Under the pieces are notes generated by a model. The model had not been told where the DNA came from. It saw only the letters and a program-made list of their open reading frames with translations, and made no database searches. A program made the translations under genes and the position numbers. From positions 1 through 64,000 of the forward strand of contig JAUIHS010000020.1 in assembly GCA_030432255.1 (NCBI GenBank): a stretch of DNA of 64,000 nt, written 5' to 3'. Shown in pieces: positions 43,626-52,748 of the stretch. Positions within the stretch are counted from its first letter, which is position 1; every line of letters begins with the position of its first letter. The DNA is from Phycisphaerae bacterium (lineage in GTDB: Bacteria > Planctomycetota > Phycisphaerae > Phycisphaerales > UBA1924).

Positions 43626-46199
43626 ATGACCGAATCCAACGATCCGCCGATTCCCCCGTCATCCGTTCCATCGCCCGGGAGTGGGGGACCGGATCCGGCG
43701 AGCCAGGGGTGGAAACTGACGGACGAGATGATCGAGGAACGCGCCGGGCTGTTGCAGACCGCCTATCGCGAAATCACCTTCTCAGCCGTGCTGCTCGGCA
43801 TCTGCCTCGGCGTCGTCATGAACGCCGCGATCACCTACTCGGGCCTGAAGATCGGGTTCACGATCGGCGGATCCGCGATCGCTGCGGTGCTCGGCTTCGC
43901 CGTGCTGAAGGGTGTGCTGCGCAAGGGCTCGATTGTCGAGACGAACATCGTGCAGACGATCGCCTCCGCCGTCGGGAACTCCAACGCCGGCGTCATCTTC
44001 ACACTCCCAGCCCTGCTCATGATGGGCGTCAAGTTCAACGTCTGGCTCATGATCTGTGCCTGCATGGCAGGCGGCGTCCTCGGTGTCGCCTTCATCGTGC
44101 CCGCACGCAAGCAGATGATCGATCTCGAACGCCTGCGCTTCCCATCAGCGACGGCTGTCGCGGCGATCCTTCGCGCCCCCGGCGCCGGCCCCGCCAAAGC
44201 GCTCGTACTGCTCATGGGCGTCATCATCTCGGCGCTCGTCTACCTGCCGACGCAATTGCCCCTGGTGCAGTCGCGCCTCGAAGCGAGTCAACTCGGCGGT
44301 GATCGGGTCGTCGAGGCTGATCAGGAAACTCAGGCACGCTGGCGGGGCGAAGACCCGCTCTTCGCGGCCAGCCACGTCTTCACGCTTCCGCAGGAGGAGT
44401 TCGACAGCCTCGCCGACTTCCCGGTGCCGGAACCGGAGGCCGAGGATGCAACCGAGAGCGATCCGGTCGACGGTGACGCCGGAGCGACCGAGGGGGCCGA
44501 GGCTGCGGATGAGCCCGCGGTCGAAGATCCTGACGGGGACGGCCTTCCGGAGACGTACTTCACACGCTATGCCAGTGATGAAGTGCGACGGACGCAGATG
44601 CTCGCCGAGTGGCACGAGTCGAAGACCGTACCCGAGGAGTGGGTGAATCGCGGGCGTGATCAGATCAAGCGCATCGAAACCACCAAGGCGGGCAAGGCCA
44701 GGGCCGCGGAACTCGGCGTCGAGTGGATCGCGGCGGACGACAGCATCGAACTGGGAGAAGAGGACAAACTCGCCGTCCTCGCCGCCCGCATTCAGAATGC
44801 GGTGGACGAGGGCAGAGCGGCGCCCTGGAACAAGTTGCGCTCCGTGAATCACTGGGCCGCCGTTCCCATGCCGGGGTATGCAGCGGTGGCGCGTGATGCG
44901 GGGCTTCGCGGCCTGGTTCCTCGCGAGACGGAGGAACGTGATGCGCAGCCCGGAGTTGAGCCTCCGGAAGAAGGCTTGGTTCTGGAAGCACACGATCGGG
45001 TCGTGACATCGGGTGAGATGGTCGACCTCGGTGCGTTCCTGGGTGTGCCCGTGATCTTCGGCCTGCTCTTTGCAATCACGCCGCTGTCGTTCGGTGCGGG
45101 CTTCCTGACCGGGCGGGCCGGCCTGGTGGTGCTGGGCGGTGGTCTGCTGGCCTTCGTCTTCATTGCTCCGCTCGCCTTTTCACCATACGAGTGGATTCCA
45201 CCGAGTACCGGATTCTCAGACGTCTCGGAAGTCGGGCGCGCCCTGATCACGAGGCCGCTCGGCATCGGCATGCTCATGGGCGGCGCTTTCCTCGGCATTG
45301 TGTCAGCACTCCCTGCGATGAAGGCGGCCTTTGGTGGTCTGCTTGCGAGCAAGGGCGGTAGTGGCGGACACGAGCGCGATGAACTCTCGCTGAAGTTCCT
45401 TGGATTCTCAGTCGTCGCATCGTTCGGCGTGCTCTTCGCGGCGGCCCACTTCTCGGAAAGCCCTGATGCGGGCGGTCTGCTCTCCGCGCTCGATCCATGG
45501 ATTCGGCATGCGATCGTTGCCGCGATCGGAACGGGCTGGATCTGGTTCGCCGGCATCATCATCGCGCAGTGCACGGGCATGACAGACTGGTCACCGATCT
45601 CGGGTCTGGCGTTGCTGACCGTGCTGGTGATCATGGTGTTGACGAATGAGGTCGTCGCGGCGGTGATGGTCGGAGCGGCATTGTGCGTTGCGATCTCGGA
45701 AGCGGCGGACATGATGGGCGACCTGAAGACGGGTTACCTCGTCGGCGCGCAGCCTCGTCGTCAGCAGTTCATGGAGATCCTTGCGGTATCGATCGGGCCG
45801 GCGGTTGCGATTGCGGTGACGATCTGGCTGCACAAGGCATTCGTGCTGGGCGGCGACGACTTCCCGGCGCCGCAGGGTCAGGCGCTGGAGGCGGCGATCC
45901 GGGGTATCCAGGGTGAGGGCCTTCCGTACATGCTCTACGGCACCGGCATCCTGCTGGGCGTGCTGCTCGGCCTGGGCTCGTTCGCAGGGCTGGGTGTGCT
46001 CGTGGGCCTGTCGATGTACCTGCCGGTCTTCTACATCTACACCTACGGACTCGGCTGCGTCGCGAACCTCGTGACCGAGAAGATCAAGGGCAAGGAATGG
46101 ACCAGTGAATGGTGCACGCCGTTCTTCGGAGGTGTGATCATTGGTGAATCGGTTCTCGGGCTCATCTTCGCGGCCATCGTCGTCTACCAGACCAGCTAA
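43626..46199 (+). CDS. OPT-family transporter
   Basis: A protein of 857 residues; I prefer ATG 43626 with GAGG upstream. Many hydrophobic segments and the stretch GVVMNAAITYSGLKIGFTIG followed by NIVQTIASAVGNSN mark the oligopeptide/metal-chelate OPT family. Between about residues 216 and 465 there is a long, acidic, hydrophilic insert (PEPEAEDATESDPVDGDAG and following) that separates the first group of membrane helices from the rest. It probably forms a large soluble domain. The substrate is not predictable. The next gene begins 11 bases later with its own ribosome site and is likely a partner. Confidence 0.85.
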   Translation: MTESNDPPIPPSSVPSPGSGGPDPASQGWKLTDEMIEERAGLLQTAYREITFSAVLLGICLGVVMNAAITYSGLKIGFTIGGSAIAAVLGFAVLKGVLRKGSIVETNIVQTIASAVGNSNAGVIFTLPALLMMGVKFNVWLMICACMAGGVLGVAFIVPARKQMIDLERLRFPSATAVAAILRAPGAGPAKALVLLMGVIISALVYLPTQLPLVQSRLEASQLGGDRVVEADQETQARWRGEDPLFAASHVFTLPQEEFDSLADFPVPEPEAEDATESDPVDGDAGATEGAEAADEPAVEDPDGDGLPETYFTRYASDEVRRTQMLAEWHESKTVPEEWVNRGRDQIKRIETTKAGKARAAELGVEWIAADDSIELGEEDKLAVLAARIQNAVDEGRAAPWNKLRSVNHWAAVPMPGYAAVARDAGLRGLVPRETEERDAQPGVEPPEEGLVLEAHDRVVTSGEMVDLGAFLGVPVIFGLLFAITPLSFGAGFLTGRAGLVVLGGGLLAFVFIAPLAFSPYEWIPPSTGFSDVSEVGRALITRPLGIGMLMGGAFLGIVSALPAMKAAFGGLLASKGGSGGHERDELSLKFLGFSVVASFGVLFAAAHFSESPDAGGLLSALDPWIRHAIVAAIGTGWIWFAGIIIAQCTGMTDWSPISGLALLTVLVIMVLTNEVVAAVMVGAALCVAISEAADMMGDLKTGYLVGAQPRRQQFMEILAVSIGPAVAIAVTIWLHKAFVLGGDDFPAPQGQALEAAIRGIQGEGLPYMLYGTGILLGVLLGLGSFAGLGVLVGLSMYLPVFYIYTYGLGCVANLVTEKIKGKEWTSEWCTPFFGGVIIGESVLGLIFAAIVVYQTS

Positions 46200-46210
46200 G
46201 GGAGCGCCAC

Positions 46211-47371
46211 ATGAAGCTGTTCATCAAACTCCTGCTCATTGCCTCCCTCGGCGTCGCATCACTCGCAGCGTCCAACACCTACATGACGCCCGTGGACAAA
46301 CTCGCGGTTGGTCATGTGCTGGCAACGGATGTCGTGCTGGGTGAATTCGTGATTCGCGGGAACGAGCCTCACATCCGCAAGACCACGTTGGAGGCGGGCA
46401 CGGCACTCGGCCCGACCCACATCGCGCTCCTCCAAAGTGAGCATCTCGTGGATCCGGAGGCGGACGTGTCCGCGCTGGAGGGCAACGAGACACCACCGGC
46501 GCAGCGGGTTGCCTCCGTGACGTGCTACAGCGAACCGGGCGCCAATGCCGGCGCCACGACCGACGTCAACGTGAGCGAACTCCAGCCGGGCCAGGTGCTG
46601 GGCATGGACGCGGAAGTCCTCTGGCGAACCGAGGACAATGGTGACACGTTCCGGCACACGCGCGTCGTGGTGCCCTCGGGAACGGTCGCATCCGATGAAG
46701 TGAAGGCCCGACTCGCATCAGGACTGAGCGAGGATCTTGAAGAACAACTGACCGAAACTGAAGTGGACGCCGGCGTGATCGACGATATCCGTACGGGCGG
46801 CATCTCCGAGGCGCTCGTGCCGGTGCTTGAGGAAGCGGGCGTCACCGAGAAGGTGATCGATCAACTGAAGCGCGGCGGCGTGGATCATGTTCGCGTGAAC
46901 GACTTCCGCTTCGAGCAGTGGCAATGGAAGTGGTGGTTCCTCGTGGGTTGTGCCGGCATGCTGGTGGCTGCGATGCTGGCCCGAAAGACGGCCCCCAAGG
47001 GCGGCGCTTCCGAGGAGGCCGGTTACACGTACGAGAGTTCGTCGGAGCACATGCGCGAGATGCTCGCGATGCTTGAGACGGCCTGGAACGAAGCTCAACT
47101 TGCTCCTGACAGCGAGCAGCGCTGCCTGGTGGTGGTACGTCATCTTGATCTGGTGAAGGCGGGTCCGCAGTTCGAAGTCAACGAAGGACTCGGCGCCTTC
47201 AAGACTCGTGCGGGGTACGCCCACTATGCGAAGATCGTTGACAGCTTCGCGTATGGCGAGCGGCAGGTGCATCGCGCGTGGGCGGCGGCGGTTGATGGTG
47301 TCGAAGATGAAGCGATGCTCTCGCTGAGCCGCGCCATCGACACGATGCGCGAGACCGTGCAGCACCTCTGA
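46211..47371 (+). CDS. Membrane-anchored protein of unknown function next to OPT transporter
   Basis: A protein of 386 residues with an N-terminal hydrophobic segment (KLFIKLLLIASLGVASLAA) and a second one near 240-258 (WWFLVGCAGMLVAAMLA). Between them is a mainly hydrophilic region including a helical ladder (DDIRTGGISEALVPVLEEAG, then VIDQLKRGGVDHV). The C-terminal 110 residues are cytoplasmic if the N terminus is exported. I do not recognise the family. AAGGGAG before the ATG and 11-base spacing indicate co-expression with the OPT gene. Confidence 0.7.
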   Translation: MKLFIKLLLIASLGVASLAASNTYMTPVDKLAVGHVLATDVVLGEFVIRGNEPHIRKTTLEAGTALGPTHIALLQSEHLVDPEADVSALEGNETPPAQRVASVTCYSEPGANAGATTDVNVSELQPGQVLGMDAEVLWRTEDNGDTFRHTRVVVPSGTVASDEVKARLASGLSEDLEEQLTETEVDAGVIDDIRTGGISEALVPVLEEAGVTEKVIDQLKRGGVDHVRVNDFRFEQWQWKWWFLVGCAGMLVAAMLARKTAPKGGASEEAGYTYESSSEHMREMLAMLETAWNEAQLAPDSEQRCLVVVRHLDLVKAGPQFEVNEGLGAFKTRAGYAHYAKIVDSFAYGERQVHRAWAAAVDGVEDEAMLSLSRAIDTMRETVQHL

Positions 47372-47381
47372 TTCGACCGCA

Positions 47382-48227
47382 GTGACCGATATGGACCCGC
47401 GCTTCGCACAGTTACCGCAGGCACTCGCCCGACAGACCCGACACGCAACGCTTGGTGGAGCTGTTCCCGCGCTGCTGGCGCATCCCGGTGATCACTGGGT
47501 GGAGGACATGTCGCCTGAGCCGATGCCCACCGTCATCTGGATGCACGGGCGCACCGTCAACAAGGAACTGGATCCCGGGCGCTACCTGCGCTGGCAGCGG
47601 GCCGGGATCGCAACGTGTGCGCTCGACCTTCCGGGGCATGGTGAACGCCTCGATCCTGAGTGGCAGTCGCCGGATCACACCCTGCGCATCGTGGAGCAGA
47701 TGGCCTCGGAACTGGATGATGTGCTGGATGACCTGGCGTCGCCGCGATTCCGCGGGGCCTTCGACATGGATCGCCTCGCGATCGGTGGCATGTCCGCAGG
47801 CGGCATGGTCACGCTGCATCGCCTGTGTCGATCGCACCCGTTCCTCTGTGCGGCGGTGGAGTCCACGGCGGGTGATTTCGAGGCGATGAAGAGCACGCAG
47901 GAGGCCGCGGACAACCCCGCGCACGGCTTCTACGTGCCGGACCTCGTCGCGCGTCTGAACCCGATGGCCCACCTGGGTGCATGGCGCCCGATTCCGTTGT
48001 TGGCGCTGCATTCGGAGAAGGATGAGTGGGTGCCGGTCGACGCGATGCGTCGCTTCATCGGAGCCCTGCAGACGCACTACGCCGAACAGCACGCCGACCC
48101 CGCCGACATCACGCTCGTCACCTGGCCGGAGACCGGTGCCCCGGCCGAGCACGCGGGCTTCGGCCGGGTGAACAATGATGCGAAGAACGAGCAGGTGGGG
48201 TTTTTGCAACTGCATCTACAGGGATGA
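47382..48227 (+). CDS. Alpha/beta hydrolase
   Basis: A protein of 281 residues from GTG 47382 (ATG 47391 is an alternative). The alpha/beta hydrolase plan is clear: TVIWMHGRTVNKE (oxyanion strand), LDLPGHGERL, nucleophile Ser138 in GGMSAGGM, Asp/Glu region LLALHSEKDEWVP, and a C-terminal His in EHAGFG. Probably an esterase or amidase in the cytoplasm. It precedes an SDR, an aldehyde dehydrogenase and a RidA gene; an acylamidase role (for example formylkynurenine hydrolysis) would fit that setting but is speculative. Confidence 0.8.
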   Translation: MTDMDPRFAQLPQALARQTRHATLGGAVPALLAHPGDHWVEDMSPEPMPTVIWMHGRTVNKELDPGRYLRWQRAGIATCALDLPGHGERLDPEWQSPDHTLRIVEQMASELDDVLDDLASPRFRGAFDMDRLAIGGMSAGGMVTLHRLCRSHPFLCAAVESTAGDFEAMKSTQEAADNPAHGFYVPDLVARLNPMAHLGAWRPIPLLALHSEKDEWVPVDAMRRFIGALQTHYAEQHADPADITLVTWPETGAPAEHAGFGRVNNDAKNEQVGFLQLHLQG

Positions 48228-48304
48228 GGGAGCAGGGAAGAGGGACTGGTGCGGGACCCTGTCACTCGTCCCTCCTCCCTTGTCCCTGTTCCCTCTCTGC
48301 TACC

Positions 48305-49099
48305 ATGACACACATGAACCTCAACCTCGCCAATCGTCACGCGATCGTCTGTGGCAGTACGCAGGGGATCGGTCGCGCATGTGCCGAAGCGCTGGCGCAG
48401 CTTGGCTGTGCCGTCACGCTGCTGGCTCGCAATGAGCAGGCGCTGCACGAGGTTGTCGGGATGCTGCCGACTCCCGAAGGACAGAACCATGCTGTGCTCG
48501 TCGCCGACTTCCAGCAGCCCGATGCTGTGCAAGCGGCCGTCTCGGCGCACGTCGAGGAGCGACCGACGCACATCCTCATCAACAACACCGGTGGCCCTCC
48601 CGGCGGGCCCGCATCCGAGGCGGGGCTTGACGAGTACCGCAGGGCCTTCGAAGCGCACGTGATCTGCAACCAGATCCTGGCGCAGGCCGTGATCCCCGCC
48701 ATGCGCGATGCGAGCTACGGACGCATCATCAACATCATCTCGACGTCCGTGAAGGCGCCCATTCCGAATCTTGGCGTCTCGAACACCATCCGCGGCGCTG
48801 TCGCGAACTGGGCCAAGACGCTCGCCACTGAACTCGGGCCCCACGGCATCACCGTCAACAACGTGCTGCCCGGATTCACGACCACGGCCCGACTCGAGTC
48901 CATCATCGGGAAACGCGCGGCGGCCGGGAATGTCGATCCGGATGTCATCGCAGATCGCATGCGCAACTCCGTGCCCGCGCGACGCTTCGGTGAGGCCGCC
49001 GAAGTCGCCGCCGCCGTCGCGTTCCTTGCGTCCCCCGCGGCGGCCTACATCTCCGGCATCAACCTGCCGGTCGATGGTGGTCGAACACCCACGCTCTGA
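48305..49099 (+). CDS. Atypical short-chain dehydrogenase/reductase
   Basis: A protein of 264 residues from ATG 48305 (48314 also possible). The cofactor motif CGSTQGIGRA and NNTGG are intact. At the usual Y-x-x-x-K position the chain reads VSNTIRGAV, so both catalytic Tyr and Lys are absent (Val and Arg instead). This is a recurring SDR subgroup with the S-N-x-x-R pattern. The gene ends 17 bases before the aldehyde dehydrogenase gene and likely shares its transcript. A reductase reaction by the standard mechanism is doubtful. Confidence 0.82.
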   Translation: MTHMNLNLANRHAIVCGSTQGIGRACAEALAQLGCAVTLLARNEQALHEVVGMLPTPEGQNHAVLVADFQQPDAVQAAVSAHVEERPTHILINNTGGPPGGPASEAGLDEYRRAFEAHVICNQILAQAVIPAMRDASYGRIINIISTSVKAPIPNLGVSNTIRGAVANWAKTLATELGPHGITVNNVLPGFTTTARLESIIGKRAAAGNVDPDVIADRMRNSVPARRFGEAAEVAAAVAFLASPAAAYISGINLPVDGGRTPTL

Positions 49100-49116
49100 T
49101 CTGAGGGGAGGTCGTC

Positions 49117-50574
49117 ATGCGGCTTGCGAATCTCATCGATGGCGCACTGCATCCGCCGGCAAGTGATGCATATTTCCCATCGATCAACCCCGCGACCGGC
49201 GAGGCATGTGCCGAAGTACCCGACTCCGGTGCCGAGGACATCAATCGTGCCGTTGAAGCCGCACGCTGCGCATTCCCGGGCTGGAGCAGCACCTCGGCAT
49301 ACGAGCGGGCCATGCTCCTCTTCCGGATCGCGGATCTGCTCACCGCCAACCTCAACGAACTGGCGCAACTCGAATCGCAGGACAACGGCAAGCCCGTCAG
49401 CCTTGCCCGTCGCATCGACATCCCGCGCGCCATCGCCAACTTCCGTTTCTTCGCGGGTGCCGTGATGCACGACCACACCGAGGCGCACCCCATGGACGGC
49501 CGCGCCCTCAACGTGACACTGCGTCAGCCACTCGGACCCGTCGCGCTGATCTCGCCGTGGAACCTGCCGCTGTACCTGCTGTCGTGGAAGATCGCGCCGG
49601 CGCTGGCGACGGGCAACACCGCGGTCGCCAAGCCGTCCGAGGTGACGCCGATGACGGCCCACCGCCTCGCCGTACTGTGTGTAGAAGCCGGACTGCCGCC
49701 GGGCGTGCTCAATATCGTGCATGGACGCGGCGCTGCCGCCGGGGCGCCGCTCGTGGAGCACGAGGGCATCAAGGCAGTCAGTTTCACGGGTGGGACCGTG
49801 ACCGGCGCCACCATCGCGCGGGCCGCGGCACCGCAGTTCAAGAAACTCTCACTGGAACTGGGCGGAAAGAATCCGACGATCATCTGCGCGGATGCCGATC
49901 TGGACGAGGCCGTGCCCGGTGCGTGCCGGGCCGCGTTCACGAACCAGGGTGAAATCTGCCTTTGCGGCAGCCGCATCTTCGTGCATGCATCCATCTACGA
50001 CACGTTCCTCGACCGTTTCGTCACGGAAGTCGATCGCATCCGGGTGGGCGATCCGGCCGATCCGGAGACGCAGTTCGGCGCCGTCGTTTCGAGGGATCAT
50101 CACGACAAGGTGGTGTCATACATCGCGCTGGCGAAGGAGGAGGGGGGCACGATCCTTCGAGGCGGCGGGCGCCCCCAGGGCCTGCCCGATACGTGCACGG
50201 ACGGCTTCTTCATTGAACCGACCGTGATCACAGGGCTTGGGCCGACGTGTCGCGTGCAGCGCGAGGAGATCTTCGGACCGGTCGTGACGGTGTCACCCTT
50301 CGATGATGATGACCACGTGATCGGAATGGCGAATGACACGCCGTACGGATTGTCGGCAAGCGTGTGGACCACGAATCTCAATCGCGCGCATCGAATCGCA
50401 GCCCGACTGGACGTCGGGACGGTGTGGGTGAACTGCTGGTTGCTGCGTGACCTGCGCGTCCCCTTCGGCGGAACGAAAGCGAGCGGTGTGGGTCGTGAGG
50501 GCGGCCGCGAGGCCCTGCGCTTCTTCACGGAACCGAAGAACGTGTGCATTCAACTGGAGGAGCCGAACGGGTGA
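49117..50574 (+). CDS. Aldehyde dehydrogenase, 2-aminomuconic semialdehyde type
   Basis: A protein of 485 residues with GGGGAGG before ATG 49117. Catalytic Cys281 lies in NQGEICLCGSRI and Glu247 in LELGGKNP. The NQGEICLC setting followed by FVHASIYDTFLDRFV is characteristic of the ALDH8A1/2-aminomuconic-semialdehyde dehydrogenase branch, which oxidises the semialdehyde made during 3-hydroxyanthranilate breakdown. The stop overlaps the start of a RidA gene, a family that includes 2-aminomuconate deaminase, the next enzyme of that pathway. The substrate call rests on this combination. Confidence 0.85.
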   Translation: MRLANLIDGALHPPASDAYFPSINPATGEACAEVPDSGAEDINRAVEAARCAFPGWSSTSAYERAMLLFRIADLLTANLNELAQLESQDNGKPVSLARRIDIPRAIANFRFFAGAVMHDHTEAHPMDGRALNVTLRQPLGPVALISPWNLPLYLLSWKIAPALATGNTAVAKPSEVTPMTAHRLAVLCVEAGLPPGVLNIVHGRGAAAGAPLVEHEGIKAVSFTGGTVTGATIARAAAPQFKKLSLELGGKNPTIICADADLDEAVPGACRAAFTNQGEICLCGSRIFVHASIYDTFLDRFVTEVDRIRVGDPADPETQFGAVVSRDHHDKVVSYIALAKEEGGTILRGGGRPQGLPDTCTDGFFIEPTVITGLGPTCRVQREEIFGPVVTVSPFDDDDHVIGMANDTPYGLSASVWTTNLNRAHRIAARLDVGTVWVNCWLLRDLRVPFGGTKASGVGREGGREALRFFTEPKNVCIQLEEPNG

Positions 50575-50996
50575 GCAACGAAAGCGAACGCATTGACAGC
50601 GCATCGGCGCCGGAACCGGTGGGGGCGTACCCGCACGCTCGCAGGGTGGGCAACCTGTTGTTCCTGTCGGGCGTCGGGCCGCGGCGGCGCGGCACGAAAG
50701 AGATCCCGGGCGTGACGCTGGATGAAGCGGGGCGCGTGGTGTCCTACGACATCGAGGCGCAGTGTCGAAGCGTCTTTGACAACGTCCGCACGATTCTCGA
50801 GGAGTCGGGTTCATCGTGGATGAACATCGTTGATGTGCTGGTCTTCCTGACGAACATGCGCGAGGACTTCGAGACGTACAACAGGCTGTACGCCGAATAC
50901 TTCGCCGACAACCAGCCCACGCGCACGACGATCGAAATCAACTGCCTGCCCACCCCGATCGCGATCGAGTTGAAGGTGGTTGCGGTGGTGGAGTAG
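50571..50996 (+). CDS. RidA-family protein, possible 2-aminomuconate deaminase
   Basis: A protein of 141 residues beginning at GTG 50571, which overlaps the aldehyde dehydrogenase stop, with GGAGGAG upstream. RidA features: VGAYPHARRVGNLLFLSGVG, MNIVDVLVFLTNM, and PTRTTIEINCLPTPIAIEL with the conserved Arg and Glu. RidA proteins hydrolyse enamines/imines; 2-aminomuconate deaminase of tryptophan/nitrobenzoate degradation belongs here. Coupling with the dehydrogenase supports that role. Confidence 0.82.
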   Translation: MSNESERIDSASAPEPVGAYPHARRVGNLLFLSGVGPRRRGTKEIPGVTLDEAGRVVSYDIEAQCRSVFDNVRTILEESGSSWMNIVDVLVFLTNMREDFETYNRLYAEYFADNQPTRTTIEINCLPTPIAIELKVVAVVE

Positions 50997-51000
50997 GCAT

Positions 51001-51263
51001 TTGGCACTACGGCACTATGGCATTCGGCTTTTGGGGTGGGCATCGGGCAGCCGGCAGCCGGCAGCCGGCATCCGGGTATGAGCGCCTTCGGCGTTGAATC
51101 TGAGGAGCTTCCGCTCCATCAGAGAAGCGGTCCATGCCACGGTGAAGCCAAGCGCAACATCTTGAATGCCGAAGGCAATCCACCCCGAATGCCCGATGCC
51201 GATTGCCTGATGCCCAACCCAACACCCAACACCCAACACCCAACACCCAACACCCAACTCCCC
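51001..51263. repeat. Low-complexity intergenic tract with inverted halves
   Basis: GGCA/GCCGGCA-type repeats (51001-51080) face ATGCCCGATGCC-type and CCCAACA repeats (51175-51260) in inverted sense. Between them is copy 2 of the repeat seen at 43471 (about 51055-51125). The tract fills the gap between the convergent RidA and UMF1 genes. No gene is supported; the open frames read Val-Leu-Gly-Val-Gly-Cys repeats. Confidence 0.6.
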
Positions 51264-52643
51264 TCACCCCGCCTGCCCTCTCCCATGCCGACGTTCCTCT
51301 TCGTCAGCCGCCTGTACACCGTGGCGTTCGTTCACGGTCAACAGGATGCAGAAGCCGATGATGAAGAAGGATGCGAGGAGGACAAGGGAAGCGACTTCGC
51401 CCATGACGCTGCGCACCACGCCGAAGAAGAGCACGCCGAGGGCGCCCGCGAGTTTGTACGTCAGACCCCACAGACCGAAGAACTCCGCAGTCCGGTGCGC
51501 GGGTGTGAACGCGCCGACCAGGGCGCGCGATGAGGTGCCGATGCCGCCAAGGCCCAGGCCGAGTCCGGCGCCGACGATCCATACCGGCCACTCCGGAAGC
51601 ACGGTCCCGTTCGCTGTCGCCCGGGCCTTGAACCACGCCATGATCGCAAGCCCCACCGCATTCACCGTCCATACCCCCAGGAAGACGAAGACCGTCCGGC
51701 GATGACCGAGGCGGTCCTGGACGAAAGTCGTCATCACGGCCGCGACCCCCGCCACCACGGTCAGGATCAGCACGAAGAAGACGAGGCGGGTGCCCGTGAA
51801 GCCGAATGCTTCGGCAATGGGTGATGCGAAGAAGATGATCACCTGCACGCCGAAGCCGTACACCAGAAAGGCGATGAGGAAGCGGAGCAGGTGGCTGAAC
51901 TGCGTCGCTGCCCGCGCGGTCTGGGCAAGGCGCTCGAACCCGACGCGCAACAGCGTGTGGCCCTCCGGCGTCTGCTGACGTTGGGCCCGCTCGCCGAGGA
52001 AGAGCAGCGTGGGAATCGCCATGGCAACGAACCAGATACCGGCGAATACGAGGAAGGGACGCCATTGTTCAGCATCGGTGCGCCCGGTGATGCCCATGGC
52101 CACGGCACAGATCGCCAGCAGCAGCAGGGCACCGATGTAGCCCATCGACCAGCCGAAGCCGGATACGCGGCCGATCGTCCGGCGTTCCGAGATCTCCGGC
52201 AGGAAGGCTGCGAGGAAATTCTCCCCAAGTGCGTAGAGCACGTTCGCCGGAATGTAAAGAGCCATGGCAATGAGGATCGGGGTGGTGAGACCGGTCTGCC
52301 CGTTGCCGAGTGGGATGAGTGCCAGGGCGCACGTCATGACGGCGCATGCAGCACCCAGACCGATGAGCATCTCCTTCTTGATGGCACGAAAGTCGGCGAT
52401 GGCGCCCATCAGCGGCGAGAGGATGATCACGATGATGAAGCTGATGGAAACGGCGATGCTCCACAGCAGGTCGCCGCGGGATTCATCCTGCACCACGGCA
52501 TTGCGGAAGAAGAGCGGAAAGAGGAGCGTGTTGATGAGGAGGGTAAAGGACTGGTTCGCAAGATCGAACATCCCCCACGCCCACACCTCGCGCTTGTTGG
52601 GCAGCCCGGCGAGTGGGTTGAGTTTGGAGAGGATCGTAGGCAC
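51264..52643 (-). CDS. UMF1-family major facilitator transporter
   Basis: About 459 residues and 12 membrane segments. The N-terminal EVWAWGMFDLANQSFTLLIN is the hallmark of the UMF1/Atg22-like branch of the MFS. Substrates of bacterial members are not established. I prefer the GTG at 52643, since the open frame up to 52691 is made from the low-complexity intergenic repeat. No strong ribosome binding site is visible at either choice. The C-terminal tail is charged (RHGVQAADEEERRHGRGQAG). Confidence 0.82.
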   Translation of the reverse strand: MPTILSKLNPLAGLPNKREVWAWGMFDLANQSFTLLINTLLFPLFFRNAVVQDESRGDLLWSIAVSISFIIVIILSPLMGAIADFRAIKKEMLIGLGAACAVMTCALALIPLGNGQTGLTTPILIAMALYIPANVLYALGENFLAAFLPEISERRTIGRVSGFGWSMGYIGALLLLAICAVAMGITGRTDAEQWRPFLVFAGIWFVAMAIPTLLFLGERAQRQQTPEGHTLLRVGFERLAQTARAATQFSHLLRFLIAFLVYGFGVQVIIFFASPIAEAFGFTGTRLVFFVLILTVVAGVAAVMTTFVQDRLGHRRTVFVFLGVWTVNAVGLAIMAWFKARATANGTVLPEWPVWIVGAGLGLGLGGIGTSSRALVGAFTPAHRTAEFFGLWGLTYKLAGALGVLFFGVVRSVMGEVASLVLLASFFIIGFCILLTVNERHGVQAADEEERRHGRGQAG

Positions 52644-52748
52644 TTGGCACTCGCCACTGGGCACTGAGGCATTGGTTCGGGCAACTGGCATCAGGCACTG
52701 GCACTCGGGGTACCCGACCCAAATGCCTCAAGGCCGAATGCCAAGTGC
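52644..52748. repeat. GGCACT/ATGCC-type low-complexity tract
   Basis: GGCACT, GGCATT and ATGCC words are repeated irregularly over about 100 bases between the MFS start and the MBL stop. The composition matches the tracts at 51.0-51.26 kb and 60.46-60.53 kb. Confidence 0.5.

Noticed and set aside
51007..51319. Open frames encoding Val-Leu-Gly-Val-Gly-Cys repeats
   Set aside because: Produced by the CCCAACA heptamer tract. No start signal and no conservation to expect; treated as low-complexity DNA.
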